Shown: positions 1-5,722, counted from the stretch's first letter. The stretch is DNA of 7,570 nucleotides from JAKQHY01 sp034429475 (GCA_034429475.1 DAOUGD010000330.1:1-7570); one strand, 5' to 3'. The notes: generated by a model not told the origin, from the letters alone. Numbers and translations are program-made.

Positions 1-126
1 GACGGGCGGTGGCCCGTCACCACAAAACCGCCTTTTTATCGGCGGCTTCAGCCGCAAAATCTGCCCGGTAAGCGTGGGGCGACGAGAATGATAAAGCCCT
101 GCGCTGTAGGCGCAAGTCCTGTTTTG
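1..126. other. Non-coding left edge with small hairpins
   Basis: No gene is supported here. Three short stems are visible: GACGGGC (1-7) with GCCCGTC (12-18); CCGCC (28-32) with GGCGG (41-45) around a T-rich loop; and GCGGC (42-46) with GCCGC (51-55). The last two are mutually exclusive. Read leftward, the 28-45 stem is followed by TTTT, which is weakly terminator-like, but no leftward gene ends here. The stems may belong to the 3' end of a gene outside the window. Confidence 0.35.
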
Positions 127-135
127 TGATATGAT
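127..135 (+). promoter_or_regulatory. Candidate extended -10 promoter of the degV gene
   Basis: TGATATGAT reads as a TGn extension followed by TATGAT, one mismatch from the sigma-70 consensus. No good -35 lies at the right distance, which is tolerated in extended -10 promoters. Transcription would begin near 142 and leave a leader of about 30 nt. An AAGGGGGA Shine-Dalgarno at 161-168 precedes the ATG at 174. Confidence 0.4.
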
Positions 136-173
136 GACAGTTAAAATAGCCTGAGTGTGGAAGGGGGAATGAA

Positions 174-1034
174 ATGGTTTCGCATAAAATCGCTTTGGTG
201 ACGGACAGCACTTGTGATTTGCCCGAGGCGCTGCGGGAACAATACGCGCTGCACATCGTGCCGCTTTCGATTATCTGGGGTGGAGAACAACTGCGCGAGG
301 GAATTGACATCCAGGCCGAGGAGTTTTACCGGCGACTGGTTGCCGATCCCACCTACCCCACCACGTCGCAGCCCACGCCGCAGGATTTTTTGGCGGCCTA
401 CACACAGGCGCAACAGGCCGGCGCAGAGGAAATCGTGGTGATCGCTATCAGCGGCGCGATGAGCGGCACGCTGGAATCGGCCCGGCTGGCGGCGACGATG
501 ACTGAGGTGCCGGTGCATCTGGTGGATTCCAAGACCAATTCGATGGGGTTGGGCTGGCAGGTTCTCGCGGCGGCGCGCGCGCGGGAGGCCGGCGGCGATG
601 TGCCCGCGATGATCGCGGCGGCGGCGGCAGCGCGCTCGCGGATGGTGTACATCATCGTGCTAGATACGCTGACCTACCTGCACAAGGGCGGGCGCATCGG
701 CGGCGCGAGCCGGTTTATCGGGACGCTGCTCAACCTCAAGCCGCAAATCTACGTCAATCACCAGACGGGAGAAGTGGAGGCCGGGCGGCGCACTCGCACC
801 CGTCAGAAGGCGTTGGAGACGGTGTACCAGGACTTCTTCGCGCAGTTGGATACCTCCAAGCCGCTACGGATCGCGGTACTGCACAACGCGGCTCTACCGG
901 AGGCGGAGCAGATTGCGGAGCGCATCCAACAGGAGTTTTCTCCGAAGGAACTGATCATCCACATCGTCTCACCGGTGCTGGGTGTGCATACCGGCCCGCG
1001 CGCGATTGCGCTGTGTGGGTATACCGAGGGATAG
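174..1034 (+). CDS. DegV family fatty-acid-binding protein
   Basis: This is a complete 286-residue protein, the usual length for the DegV (EDD-fold) family. Visible family signatures, by residue, are TDSTCDLP (10-17), the TTSQPTP loop (63-69), SGAMSGT (93-99), VDSKTNSMG (118-125), the LDTLTYLHKGGRIG stretch (163-176) and the C-terminal GVHTGPRA (270-277). Characterised members bind a long-chain fatty acid; FakB proteins hand it to the kinase FakA for phosphorylation before entry into phospholipid synthesis. No fakA-like gene is in the window, so a FakB role is inferred from family only. The ATG at 174 has an AAGGGGGA Shine-Dalgarno 5 bases upstream. An overlapping ATG at 169 is in another frame. 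There is no signal peptide, so the protein should be cytoplasmic. The gene is monocistronic here and converges on the histidine kinase gene. Confidence 0.93.
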   Translation: MVSHKIALVTDSTCDLPEALREQYALHIVPLSIIWGGEQLREGIDIQAEEFYRRLVADPTYPTTSQPTPQDFLAAYTQAQQAGAEEIVVIAISGAMSGTLESARLAATMTEVPVHLVDSKTNSMGLGWQVLAAARAREAGGDVPAMIAAAAAARSRMVYIIVLDTLTYLHKGGRIGGASRFIGTLLNLKPQIYVNHQTGEVEAGRRTRTRQKALETVYQDFFAQLDTSKPLRIAVLHNAALPEAEQIAERIQQEFSPKELIIHIVSPVLGVHTGPRAIALCGYTEG

Positions 1035-1056
1035 CGTCCGCCGGCTAAGGAGAGTT

Positions 1057-1120
1057 TCACGCAAAGGCGCAAAACCGCAAAGTAGAAATAAAAACTCTGC
1101 GACTTTGCGCCTTTGCGTGA
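1057..1120. repeat. Long inverted repeat of GCGCAAAG octamers between convergent genes
   Basis: The arm TCACGCAAAGGCGCAAA (1057-1073) is perfectly complementary to TTTGCGCCTTTGCGTGA (1104-1120). The pairing continues inward to 1083/1094 with three mismatches, giving a stem of about 27 positions around a 10-nt A-rich loop. The arms are built from CGCAAAG-type units. The stem begins 23 bases after the degV stop and ends one base before the kinase stop codon (1122-1124), so both transcripts would form it. There is no T-tract, so it is not a classical intrinsic terminator. It could act as a bidirectional 3'-end barrier. Confidence 0.9.
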
Positions 1121-1121
1121 G

Positions 1122-2756
1122 CTAGGGTTTGCCAAGAGGTGTGGGGGTCAGCGGCAGCGCCACTGTAAATGTGCTGCCCTGCCCCTCGCGGCTTGCGGCC
1201 CACACGCGCCCGCCGTGGACGGCGACGAGGCTGCGGACGATCGCCAGCCCCAGACCGCTGCCGCCGTTGTCCTGCGCGCGGGAGGGGTCGGCGCGATAAA
1301 AACGCTCGAAAACGTAGGGCAGATCGGCGGCATGGATGCCGGCGCCAGTGTCGCTCACGCTCAGCCAGACTTCCTGGCCTTGCCGGGTCGCGCTGACGGT
1401 GATGACGCCGCCGGCCGGGGTGTAGTGCAGGGCGTTGGTCAACAGGTTCAGCAGAACTTGCGCCAGCCGCTGCGGGTCGCCCTGAACAGGCAGCGCGGCA
1501 TCTGGTAGATTTACCGTTAAGGTGATTCCGCGTTCACGGGCGGCGGTCTGTACGCGCCCCGCCACGTCGTGGGCCAGTTCGCCTGCGTCCAACGGCTGTA
1601 GCTCCACCCGTAGCTCCCCCGCGTCGGCCAGGGAGAGCGTGCGCAGGTCTTCCACCAAGCGTTTGAGATGCACTACCTCGATTTGCAGCCCGGCGATCAC
1701 GGACGGCGTCGGCTCCACCAACCCATCTTCGAGGCTTTCCAGGTCAATTTGCAGGACGCTGAGGGGCGTGCGCAGTTCGTGGGCGATGTCGGCCATGGCG
1801 CGGTGGCGGAGGGATTGCTGCTCCTCAAGGCGGGCGGCCATCGTGTTGAAGGCGGTCGCCATCTCCACTAGCTCTTCGGCGCCGGCGGGGGGGATGCGCT
1901 GTGTGAGGTCGCCGGCGGCGATGCGGTGGGCGGCGGCGGCCAGCGCGCGCACGGGCGCGGTGAGGCGGCGCGCTTCGAAATGGCCGATGACGAGCACGGC
2001 CAGGCCGGCCAGCGTCGCGGTCAACAGCACTAGCCGGTTGACCTGTTGCAGAAACTCGTGCTGGCCGGCGTTTAAGTCGCCGAGCGCGGAGGCGACAATC
2101 AGCGCGCCAACCTGCTGTCCGTTGACGGTGAGGGGCACACTTTTACTCAGGACAGCGGGCGTCAGGGAGAAGGCGGCCTGCGGGTCGCTGTCCGCCACCA
2201 CCCGATCATTGGCGTCGAGGATAAGGATGCGCTCAATGGTGCTACTCATCATCGAGCCATACATCATCCCGTGCATTCCTCTGGGAGATTCGTTGCCGCC
2301 TGCTCCCTGCATCATTCCCCCACGCCCGCCGCCCCCATTGCCGGAAGCCGTTGCCTCTGTGGGATTGTAGTCGGCCAACAACGCTTCCACGCCCTCCCAA
2401 CTGCCCGTTTGGGCATAGTAGGCCGCAAACGTCGGGGCGAGGCGCTGCGCGTAAGCGCGTCCTCCGGCGGACACCATCGTGGTGAAGCGCTCCGCCGTGA
2501 TGCGGTTGGTCAGCAACACAATCACCCCGGCTGTGACCACGATGACGGCCAGGAAGCTCAACGTGAGGCGGGTGCGCAAAGATAGGAGTGGCGAGTGGCG
2601 AGTTAGGAGTGGCGAGTTAGGAGTTAGGAGTTGCGGAGTGTCGCCGCTGATCCGCCGATCTGCCGCTCCGCTGATCCGCCGCTCCGCCGATCCGCTGATC
2701 CGTCGATCCGCTGATCCGCTGATCCGCTGATCCGCTGATCCGCTTTCTCGCTTCAT
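1122..2756 (-). CDS. Membrane sensor histidine kinase (BaeS-like) with a repeat-encoded N-terminus
   Basis: This 544-residue protein is the partner of the overlapping response regulator. Residues 1-59 come from two tandem-repeat arrays and resemble no domain: an 8-residue period (SGSADQRI type) is followed by a 7-residue period (LLTPNSP type). The normal kinase begins near residue 59. TM1 is about 64-82, a periplasmic sensor spans about 84-240, TM2 is about 242-259 and HAMP about 261-313. The phospho-acceptor is H326 (AHELRTP). The ATPase part shows the N-box (NLLTNALHYTP, N441), DTGAGI (469-474) and GSGLGL (499-504). The sensor has a Gly/Met loop (139-170) with seven Met and one His, possibly metal-binding. 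The ATG at 2756 overlaps the regulator's TGA as ATGA, suggesting translational coupling. A TTG codon at 2579-2577 (residue 60) could be the ancestral or an alternative start. Function is certain at family level; the stimulus is unknown. Confidence 0.95.
   Translation of the reverse strand: MKRESGSADQRISGSADRRISGSAERRISGAADRRISGDTPQLLTPNSPLLTRHSPLLSLRTRLTLSFLAVIVVTAGVIVLLTNRITAERFTTMVSAGGRAYAQRLAPTFAAYYAQTGSWEGVEALLADYNPTEATASGNGGGGRGGMMQGAGGNESPRGMHGMMYGSMMSSTIERILILDANDRVVADSDPQAAFSLTPAVLSKSVPLTVNGQQVGALIVASALGDLNAGQHEFLQQVNRLVLLTATLAGLAVLVIGHFEARRLTAPVRALAAAAHRIAAGDLTQRIPPAGAEELVEMATAFNTMAARLEEQQSLRHRAMADIAHELRTPLSVLQIDLESLEDGLVEPTPSVIAGLQIEVVHLKRLVEDLRTLSLADAGELRVELQPLDAGELAHDVAGRVQTAARERGITLTVNLPDAALPVQGDPQRLAQVLLNLLTNALHYTPAGGVITVSATRQGQEVWLSVSDTGAGIHAADLPYVFERFYRADPSRAQDNGGSGLGLAIVRSLVAVHGGRVWAASREGQGSTFTVALPLTPTPLGKP
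2586..2634. repeat. Heptanucleotide tandem array inside the kinase 5' end
   Basis: Seven consecutive 7-bp units are seen on the + strand: GAGTGGC, GAGTGGC, GAGTTAG, GAGTGGC, GAGTTAG, GAGTTAG, GAGTTGC. They are translated on the minus strand as the stretch around LLTPNSP-LLTRHSP of the kinase. Each GAGTTAG unit contains TTA, which is TAA on the coding strand. Because 7 is not a multiple of 3, successive TAA triplets fall in different frames: 2626-2624 and 2605-2603 in frame +1, and 2619-2617 in frame +2. All are out of frame for the kinase. Confidence 0.93.
2641..2744. repeat. Octanucleotide tandem array inside the kinase 5' end
   Basis: Twelve full 8-bp units fill 2649-2744, with a degenerate one at 2641-2648. 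The consensus is GATCCGCT (AGCGGATC on the coding strand). Units at 2705-2744 are five perfect contiguous copies and 2689-2696 is a sixth; the others differ at one or two positions. Three units (24 bp) encode an 8-residue period (SGSADQRI and variants). No stop codon occurs within the octamer array in any of the three kinase-strand frames. It begins 12 bases after the kinase start codon. Confidence 0.95.
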
Positions 2757-3448
2757 CTCCGTTCCACCTCATCCGTAAAACGGTAGCCGACGCCGAAGAC
2801 GGTGAGCAGGTAGCGCGGCTTGGCAGGGTCCGGTTCCAGTTTTTTGCGCAGGTTGTAGATGTGGACGTCAATGGTGCGCTCGACGCCTTCAAAGACGCCC
2901 AGGTTGGCGGCGTCGAGCAGTTGCTCGCGGGTGTAGGTGCGGCCGGGATGCTGTACCAGGATCAGCAGCAGGTCGTATTCGGTGGGGGTGAGCGTCACCG
3001 GTTCGCCGTTGATGAGGCAATGGCGGGCGTCGGCGTCGAAGATGATGTCGCCGAAGTGGTAGGTGGGATGGCCGGCGGCGGGGGGCGCAGCCTGCGCGCG
3101 GCGCAGCACGGCGCGGGCGCGGGCCACCAACTCGCGCGGGCTGAAGGGCTTGGTGACGTAGTCATCCGCGCCCAGTTCCAGGCCGATCAGTTTGTCGGCC
3201 TCTTCGACGCGGGCGGTGAGCATGATGATGGGCACGTCCGATTCGCGGCGCAGGGCGCGGCACACATCCAGGCCATCCATCCCCGGCAGCATCAAGTCCA
3301 GCACGATGAGATCGGGCTGTTCTTTGCGCGCCAGGGAGAGGCCGGCGGGGCCGTCGTAGGCCGCGAGCACGCTGAAGCCGGCCTGCTCGAAGTAGCGGCG
3401 GACGCCCTGAACGATGCGGGCTTCGTCGTCAACGATAAGGATTTTCAT
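2753..3448 (-). CDS. OmpR/PhoB-family response regulator
   Basis: This 231-residue protein is the standard length for a receiver plus winged-helix regulator. The receiver (1-118) has the acidic pair D7/D8, phospho-acceptor D51 (VLDLMLPGMDG), T78 and K100 (GADDYVTKPFSPREL). The DNA-binding domain (about 128-226) shows LTPTEYDLLLILVQHPGRTYTREQLL, then the recognition-helix region RTIDVHIYNLRKKL and the C-terminal YLLTVFGVGYRF hairpin. Phosphorylation by the adjacent kinase should promote dimer binding to tandem direct repeats; a matching 7-4-7 site lies upstream of the secreted-protein gene at 4274-4309. The ATG at 3448 is preceded by a modest AGG six bases upstream, which sits within a duplicated AGGTAAC heptad. 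The stop overlaps the kinase start by 4 bp. Confidence 0.96.
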   Translation of the reverse strand: MKILIVDDEARIVQGVRRYFEQAGFSVLAAYDGPAGLSLARKEQPDLIVLDLMLPGMDGLDVCRALRRESDVPIIMLTARVEEADKLIGLELGADDYVTKPFSPRELVARARAVLRRAQAAPPAAGHPTYHFGDIIFDADARHCLINGEPVTLTPTEYDLLLILVQHPGRTYTREQLLDAANLGVFEGVERTIDVHIYNLRKKLEPDPAKPRYLLTVFGVGYRFTDEVERR

Positions 3449-3450
3449 AA

Positions 3451-3464
3451 GTTACCTGTTACCT
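3451..3464. repeat. Duplicated GTTACCT heptad supplying the regulator's ribosome binding site
   Basis: Two tandem GTTACCT units (3451-3457, 3458-3464) read AGGTAAC AGGTAAC on the coding strand, directly before the regulator start codon at 3448. The AGG of the proximal unit is six bases from the ATG and is the only Shine-Dalgarno-like sequence there. Translation of the regulator therefore appears to depend on a repeat unit. Confidence 0.6.
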
Positions 3465-3475
3465 GAATTTTTTTA

Positions 3476-3544
3476 TCAGCAGATTAAGCGGATTAAGCAG
3501 ATTTGGGAGACGGTTTATCGGTTGGAGGTGACTGAATCTGCTGA
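3476..3544. repeat. Nonamer tandem repeat with a distal inverted copy
   Basis: Three 9-bp units AGCAGATTA, AGCGGATTA and AGCAGATTT occupy 3478-3504. TCAGCAGATT (3476-3485) is repeated inverted as AATCTGCTGA at 3535-3544, which could close a loop of about 49 nt. The element lies between the secreted-protein gene and the regulator gene and has no coding potential that I can support. Confidence 0.75.
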
Positions 3545-3578
3545 CAAAGTAAATTTAGTGCGCGTTTAGTATAGGGCA

Positions 3579-3624
3579 GAAACGTAAAACGTGAAACCGG
3601 AGAGGGTTTCACGTTTTACGTTTC
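3579..3624. repeat. Perfect 20-bp inverted repeat, strong hairpin
   Basis: GAAACGTAAAACGTGAAACC (3579-3598) pairs without mismatch with GGTTTCACGTTTTACGTTTC (3605-3624) around the 6-nt loop GGAGAG. Each arm is itself built of two CGTRAAA-type heptads. It lies 23 bases beyond the stop codon of the secreted protein in the direction of transcription, and upstream of the regulator. No T-run follows on either strand, so it may protect or end the upstream transcript by other means, or be a REP-like element. Confidence 0.92.
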
Positions 3625-3647
3625 ATAAGGTTAATGGGCGCTTAGAC

Positions 3648-4226
3648 TTACGGGGCCGCGCAGTTGAACTGCGGCGTGCCGCCATTGCCCCGGCCCTGCC
3701 CACGCATTCCGCTGCTGCCCTGGCTGTTGCCGCCCATCCTGCCACGACCCTGACCGTTGCCGCCCATTCCACCGCCGAAGGTCTTGCCAGCGGTCAGATT
3801 TTCGAGCATGTGCGCGGTCATCGTGGCGAGCATTTCGTCGGCCTGCTCGCGGGTCAGCGTGCCGTCTGCGACGGCCTGGTCAAGCCACTCTGCGCGCGGG
3901 GCGACGAGCGTGTCCGCTACGGCGGCCAGTTCTACACCCTGCGCTTCGGCGATCTGGGCGACGGTCTGGCCGGCGTTCACGGCAGCAAACAGGTCTTCGA
4001 CGGTCATCCCCAGAGCCTCGGCCATGAGGTCGGGCATAGTCCCGCGATAGCCGTGCATCCCGCCGTTCCCGGCGCCCTGCATCCCTGCGTTGCCGTAAGG
4101 GCACTCCCCATTGAAGGGACACGGGGTCTCCGTGGTCGGGGGCGTATCCTGCGCGGCCACCATCCCCACAATCCCCAACAGCAACACCAACATCAAAGTG
4201 ATACTCAATCCCAGTTTCTTAGCCAT
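3648..4226 (-). CDS. Secreted Gly/Met-rich protein with a DUF2680-like helical core
   Basis: This is a 192-residue exported protein. Residues 1-25 form a signal peptide (KK, then a hydrophobic LMLVLLLGIVGMV and AA before QD). A Cys/Pro segment with C36 and C42 follows, then a Gly/Met/His patch (GMQGAGNGGMHGY, 48-60). A helical core (about 65-142) contains LGMTVEDLFAAVNAGQTVAQIAEAQGV and DGTLTREQADEMLATM, resembling the DUF2680 pattern. The C-terminal tail (150-192) is low-complexity Gly/Met/Arg/Gln with C189. Its function is unknown. The Met/His patch resembles the loop in the nearby kinase sensor, so it could be a ligand, a metal binder or an accessory sensor, as CpxP/Spy-type proteins are for Cpx and Bae. 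The start is supported by AGGAGG (4238-4233) six bases upstream. Its first 22 bases overlap the end of the phosphatase frame. It has its own candidate promoter. Confidence 0.85.
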   Translation of the reverse strand: MAKKLGLSITLMLVLLLGIVGMVAAQDTPPTTETPCPFNGECPYGNAGMQGAGNGGMHGYRGTMPDLMAEALGMTVEDLFAAVNAGQTVAQIAEAQGVELAAVADTLVAPRAEWLDQAVADGTLTREQADEMLATMTAHMLENLTAGKTFGGGMGGNGQGRGRMGGNSQGSSGMRGQGRGNGGTPQFNCAAP

Positions 4227-5668
4227 CTTCGGCCTCCTTTTTTGAAGTTGTTTTTATTGTAGCAGGGTGTTATGAAGAAGTTGTTAAGAAGTGATGGGGA
4301 TTTGATGGGAATGGGTTCTTCTGGAAAAAGGGCGAGTTTCACGCAAAGGCGCAAAGGCGCAAAGAGGATTAAGATCAGGCTGAATTTCATGATGTAAACC
4401 ATGATTTTAGATAAAGGGTCTGAAGGTTGCCATGCGCTGTGACCCGTGAAGCGCCGGATCGTTGCGGCGGCCGGGGTGCAGGATATTGTTCCGGTCAGCC
4501 CGGCGCGCGCCAGGTGGTAGATGTCGGTGTTATCGTGGACGAGGGGCGTCAATTCGGCGTTCACGCCCCAGGCGTAGACGGGGACGGGGGTGGCCGTGTG
4601 GTTGGAGATGGTCCAGGTGACGGAGGGGAAGACCCCTGCGCCGTTGTTCGCCGTCACCATCAAACCGCCGGTTTCGTGATCCGCCGTGACGATGATGAGG
4701 GTGTCGGTGCGCGAGGTGGCCCAGGCGTAGGCAACTTCTACGGCGCGATCGAACTCTATCGTCTCAAAGACATTTTTCTCGATGTCGTTGGCGTGTCCGG
4801 CCTGATCAATCAGGCCGCCTTCCACCATCAAGAAGAAGCCATGCTGCGGGTCGGTAGAAAGCAGCGCCAGGCTCGCGCTGACCATCTCGGAGAGGTGTGG
4901 GAGTGTGTCATAGCCGGTGACAACGCCGGTGGCGTAGTCGTACTCGTAGGGCAGGTAGGTGACGCCAAACTGCCCGTTCACGCGCCGCACGCTGTACGGG
5001 CTGAGCGCCTGCATCCCCACCCGGTCGGTGATGACGGTGTAGCCGGCGGCGATGACGGCGGTAGGCGTCAGGCCATTCGCGCCGCCGCCGAAGATCACGT
5101 CTGGGCGGCTCTGCGTGAGGTAGTCGCCGGCAATTTGCGAATAGCGGGTGCGGCCTGGCTCGTGCGCGCCGAATCCGGCGGGGGTGGCGTGCGTCACGTA
5201 GGTCGTCGTCACCAGTCCCACGCGCTTGCAGTAGCGGTGGAATAATTCCGCCAGCGTTTCCAGATCGTGTCCATCCCCAGGGTGCGCCTGGGAGATGACG
5301 CCATTGTTGACTTTAAAACCCGTCGCCATTGCAGTGGATGAGGCGGCGGAGTCGGTTACGGGATTATCGTAAGAGTGGGTGGTCATGGTGCTGGAATAGG
5401 GGAAGGATTCCATCACCAGCGTGCCGGCGGCCCCGTTTTGATACATCCCGGCGGCGCGCACCTGTTCCGGCCCCATCCCGTCGCCAATGAAGAGGATGAC
5501 GTTTTTGGGCGCGACGGTGGAGGTAATGTCGGTGGTGGGGGAGAGGTCAAAGCGGGCGGTGTCACCACCGGGACATGGCGCGGCGTTAGTCGTCAACGCA
5601 GAGGGAAGCAGCCACAGGCTCAGGAGCACGATACTGATTCCCCATAAGCACCTTCGATTAGGCCACAT
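4205..5668 (-). CDS. Secreted alkaline phosphatase (PhoA family) with a repeat-bearing C-terminal tail
   Basis: This 487-residue metal-dependent phosphomonoesterase should act outside the cytoplasm. The signal peptide is about 1-30 (RR, hydrophobic WGISIVLLSLWLLPSAL, ending near TNAA). Active-site motifs are complete: IGDGMG with D63, VTDSAASSTA with nucleophile S107, THATPAGFGAH (159-169), VEGGLIDQAGHAND with E283, D288 and H292, TADHETGGL with D330 and H331, and NHTATPVPVYAWG with H357. They match the Zn/Zn/Mg ligands of E. coli PhoA. The family fold appears to end near DNTDIYHLARAGL (379-391). The last ~96 residues are atypical: residues 435-443 translate a GCGCAAAG octamer array, and the frame runs 22 bp into the next gene. 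The native stop was probably lost or shifted. The start at 5668 has a GGGGGAGAG Shine-Dalgarno (5680-5672) and a strong promoter upstream. Confidence 0.92.
   Translation of the reverse strand: MWPNRRCLWGISIVLLSLWLLPSALTTNAAPCPGGDTARFDLSPTTDITSTVAPKNVILFIGDGMGPEQVRAAGMYQNGAAGTLVMESFPYSSTMTTHSYDNPVTDSAASSTAMATGFKVNNGVISQAHPGDGHDLETLAELFHRYCKRVGLVTTTYVTHATPAGFGAHEPGRTRYSQIAGDYLTQSRPDVIFGGGANGLTPTAVIAAGYTVITDRVGMQALSPYSVRRVNGQFGVTYLPYEYDYATGVVTGYDTLPHLSEMVSASLALLSTDPQHGFFLMVEGGLIDQAGHANDIEKNVFETIEFDRAVEVAYAWATSRTDTLIIVTADHETGGLMVTANNGAGVFPSVTWTISNHTATPVPVYAWGVNAELTPLVHDNTDIYHLARAGLTGTISCTPAAATIRRFTGHSAWQPSDPLSKIMVYIMKFSLILILFAPLRLCVKLALFPEEPIPIKSPSLLNNFFITPCYNKNNFKKGGRRWLRNWD
4256..4261 (-). promoter_or_regulatory. 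-10 box of the secreted-protein promoter
   Basis: On the minus strand this is TACAAT, one base from the TATAAT consensus, about 30 bases before the start codon at 4226. There is no recognisable -35; instead a pair of direct repeats occupies the -35 region, as at activator-dependent promoters. Confidence 0.5.
4274..4309 (-). promoter_or_regulatory. Tandem 7-4-7 direct repeats, candidate OmpR/PhoB-type operator
   Basis: Two adjacent direct-repeat pairs have 11-bp spacing. On the + strand they are GAAGAAG (4274-4280), 4 bp, TAAGAAG (4285-4291); then TGATGGG (4292-4298), 4 bp, TGATGGG (4303-4309). Coding-strand half-sites of the first pair are CTTCTTA and CTTCTTC around ACAA. The proximal edge is 12 bp from the TACAAT box. 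The known PhoB box has the same 7-4-7 layout and lies about 10 bp upstream of the -10. Control by the adjacent response regulator is an inference. Confidence 0.5.
4341..4364. repeat. GCGCAAAG octamer array within the phosphatase tail
   Basis: Three octamers ACGCAAAG, GCGCAAAG and GCGCAAAG stand in tandem. The 22-nt stretch 4334-4355, which starts GAGTTTCACGCAAAG, is identical to 1052-1073, where the same unit forms one arm of a hairpin. Here the inverted partner is missing. In the phosphatase frame it encodes the LFAPLRLCV-like stretch at about residues 435-443, a product of the repeat, not of a domain. Confidence 0.9.
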
Positions 5669-5694
5669 CTACTCTCCCCCTTGTCTTTATGTCT

Positions 5695-5722
5695 ATCGTA
5701 AGACGAGATGAGCCGTTGTCAA
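5695..5722 (-). promoter_or_regulatory. Strong sigma-70-type promoter of the phosphatase gene
   Basis: On the minus strand the -35 is a perfect TTGACA (5722-5717). A 16-bp spacer separates it from TACGAT (5700-5695) as the -10. Transcription would begin near 5688, about 20 bases before the ATG at 5668, leaving room for the GGGGGAGAG ribosome site. Confidence 0.65.

Noticed and set aside
28..55. Intrinsic terminator
   Set aside because: The stems are short and alternative, the T-run is weak, and no gene inside the window ends there.
2586..2744. CRISPR-like array
   Set aside because: Units are contiguous 7- and 8-mers with no spacers, and they lie within an open kinase frame; no cas gene is nearby.
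3568..3573. TATACT as -10 of a separate promoter for the regulator/kinase pair
   Set aside because: A reasonable -10 on the minus strand, but the -35 position lies in the hairpin arm and matches poorly, so I could not support it.
3591..4262. Rightward 223-codon open frame opposite the secreted protein
   Set aside because: Its composition (His/Ala/Gly runs) is that of antisense of a GC-rich gene. The opposite strand has a signal peptide, a strong AGGAGG site and a recognisable core.
4427..5245. Rightward 272-codon open frame opposite the phosphatase
   Set aside because: It is antisense to conserved catalytic motifs of the phosphatase and shows no domain of its own.
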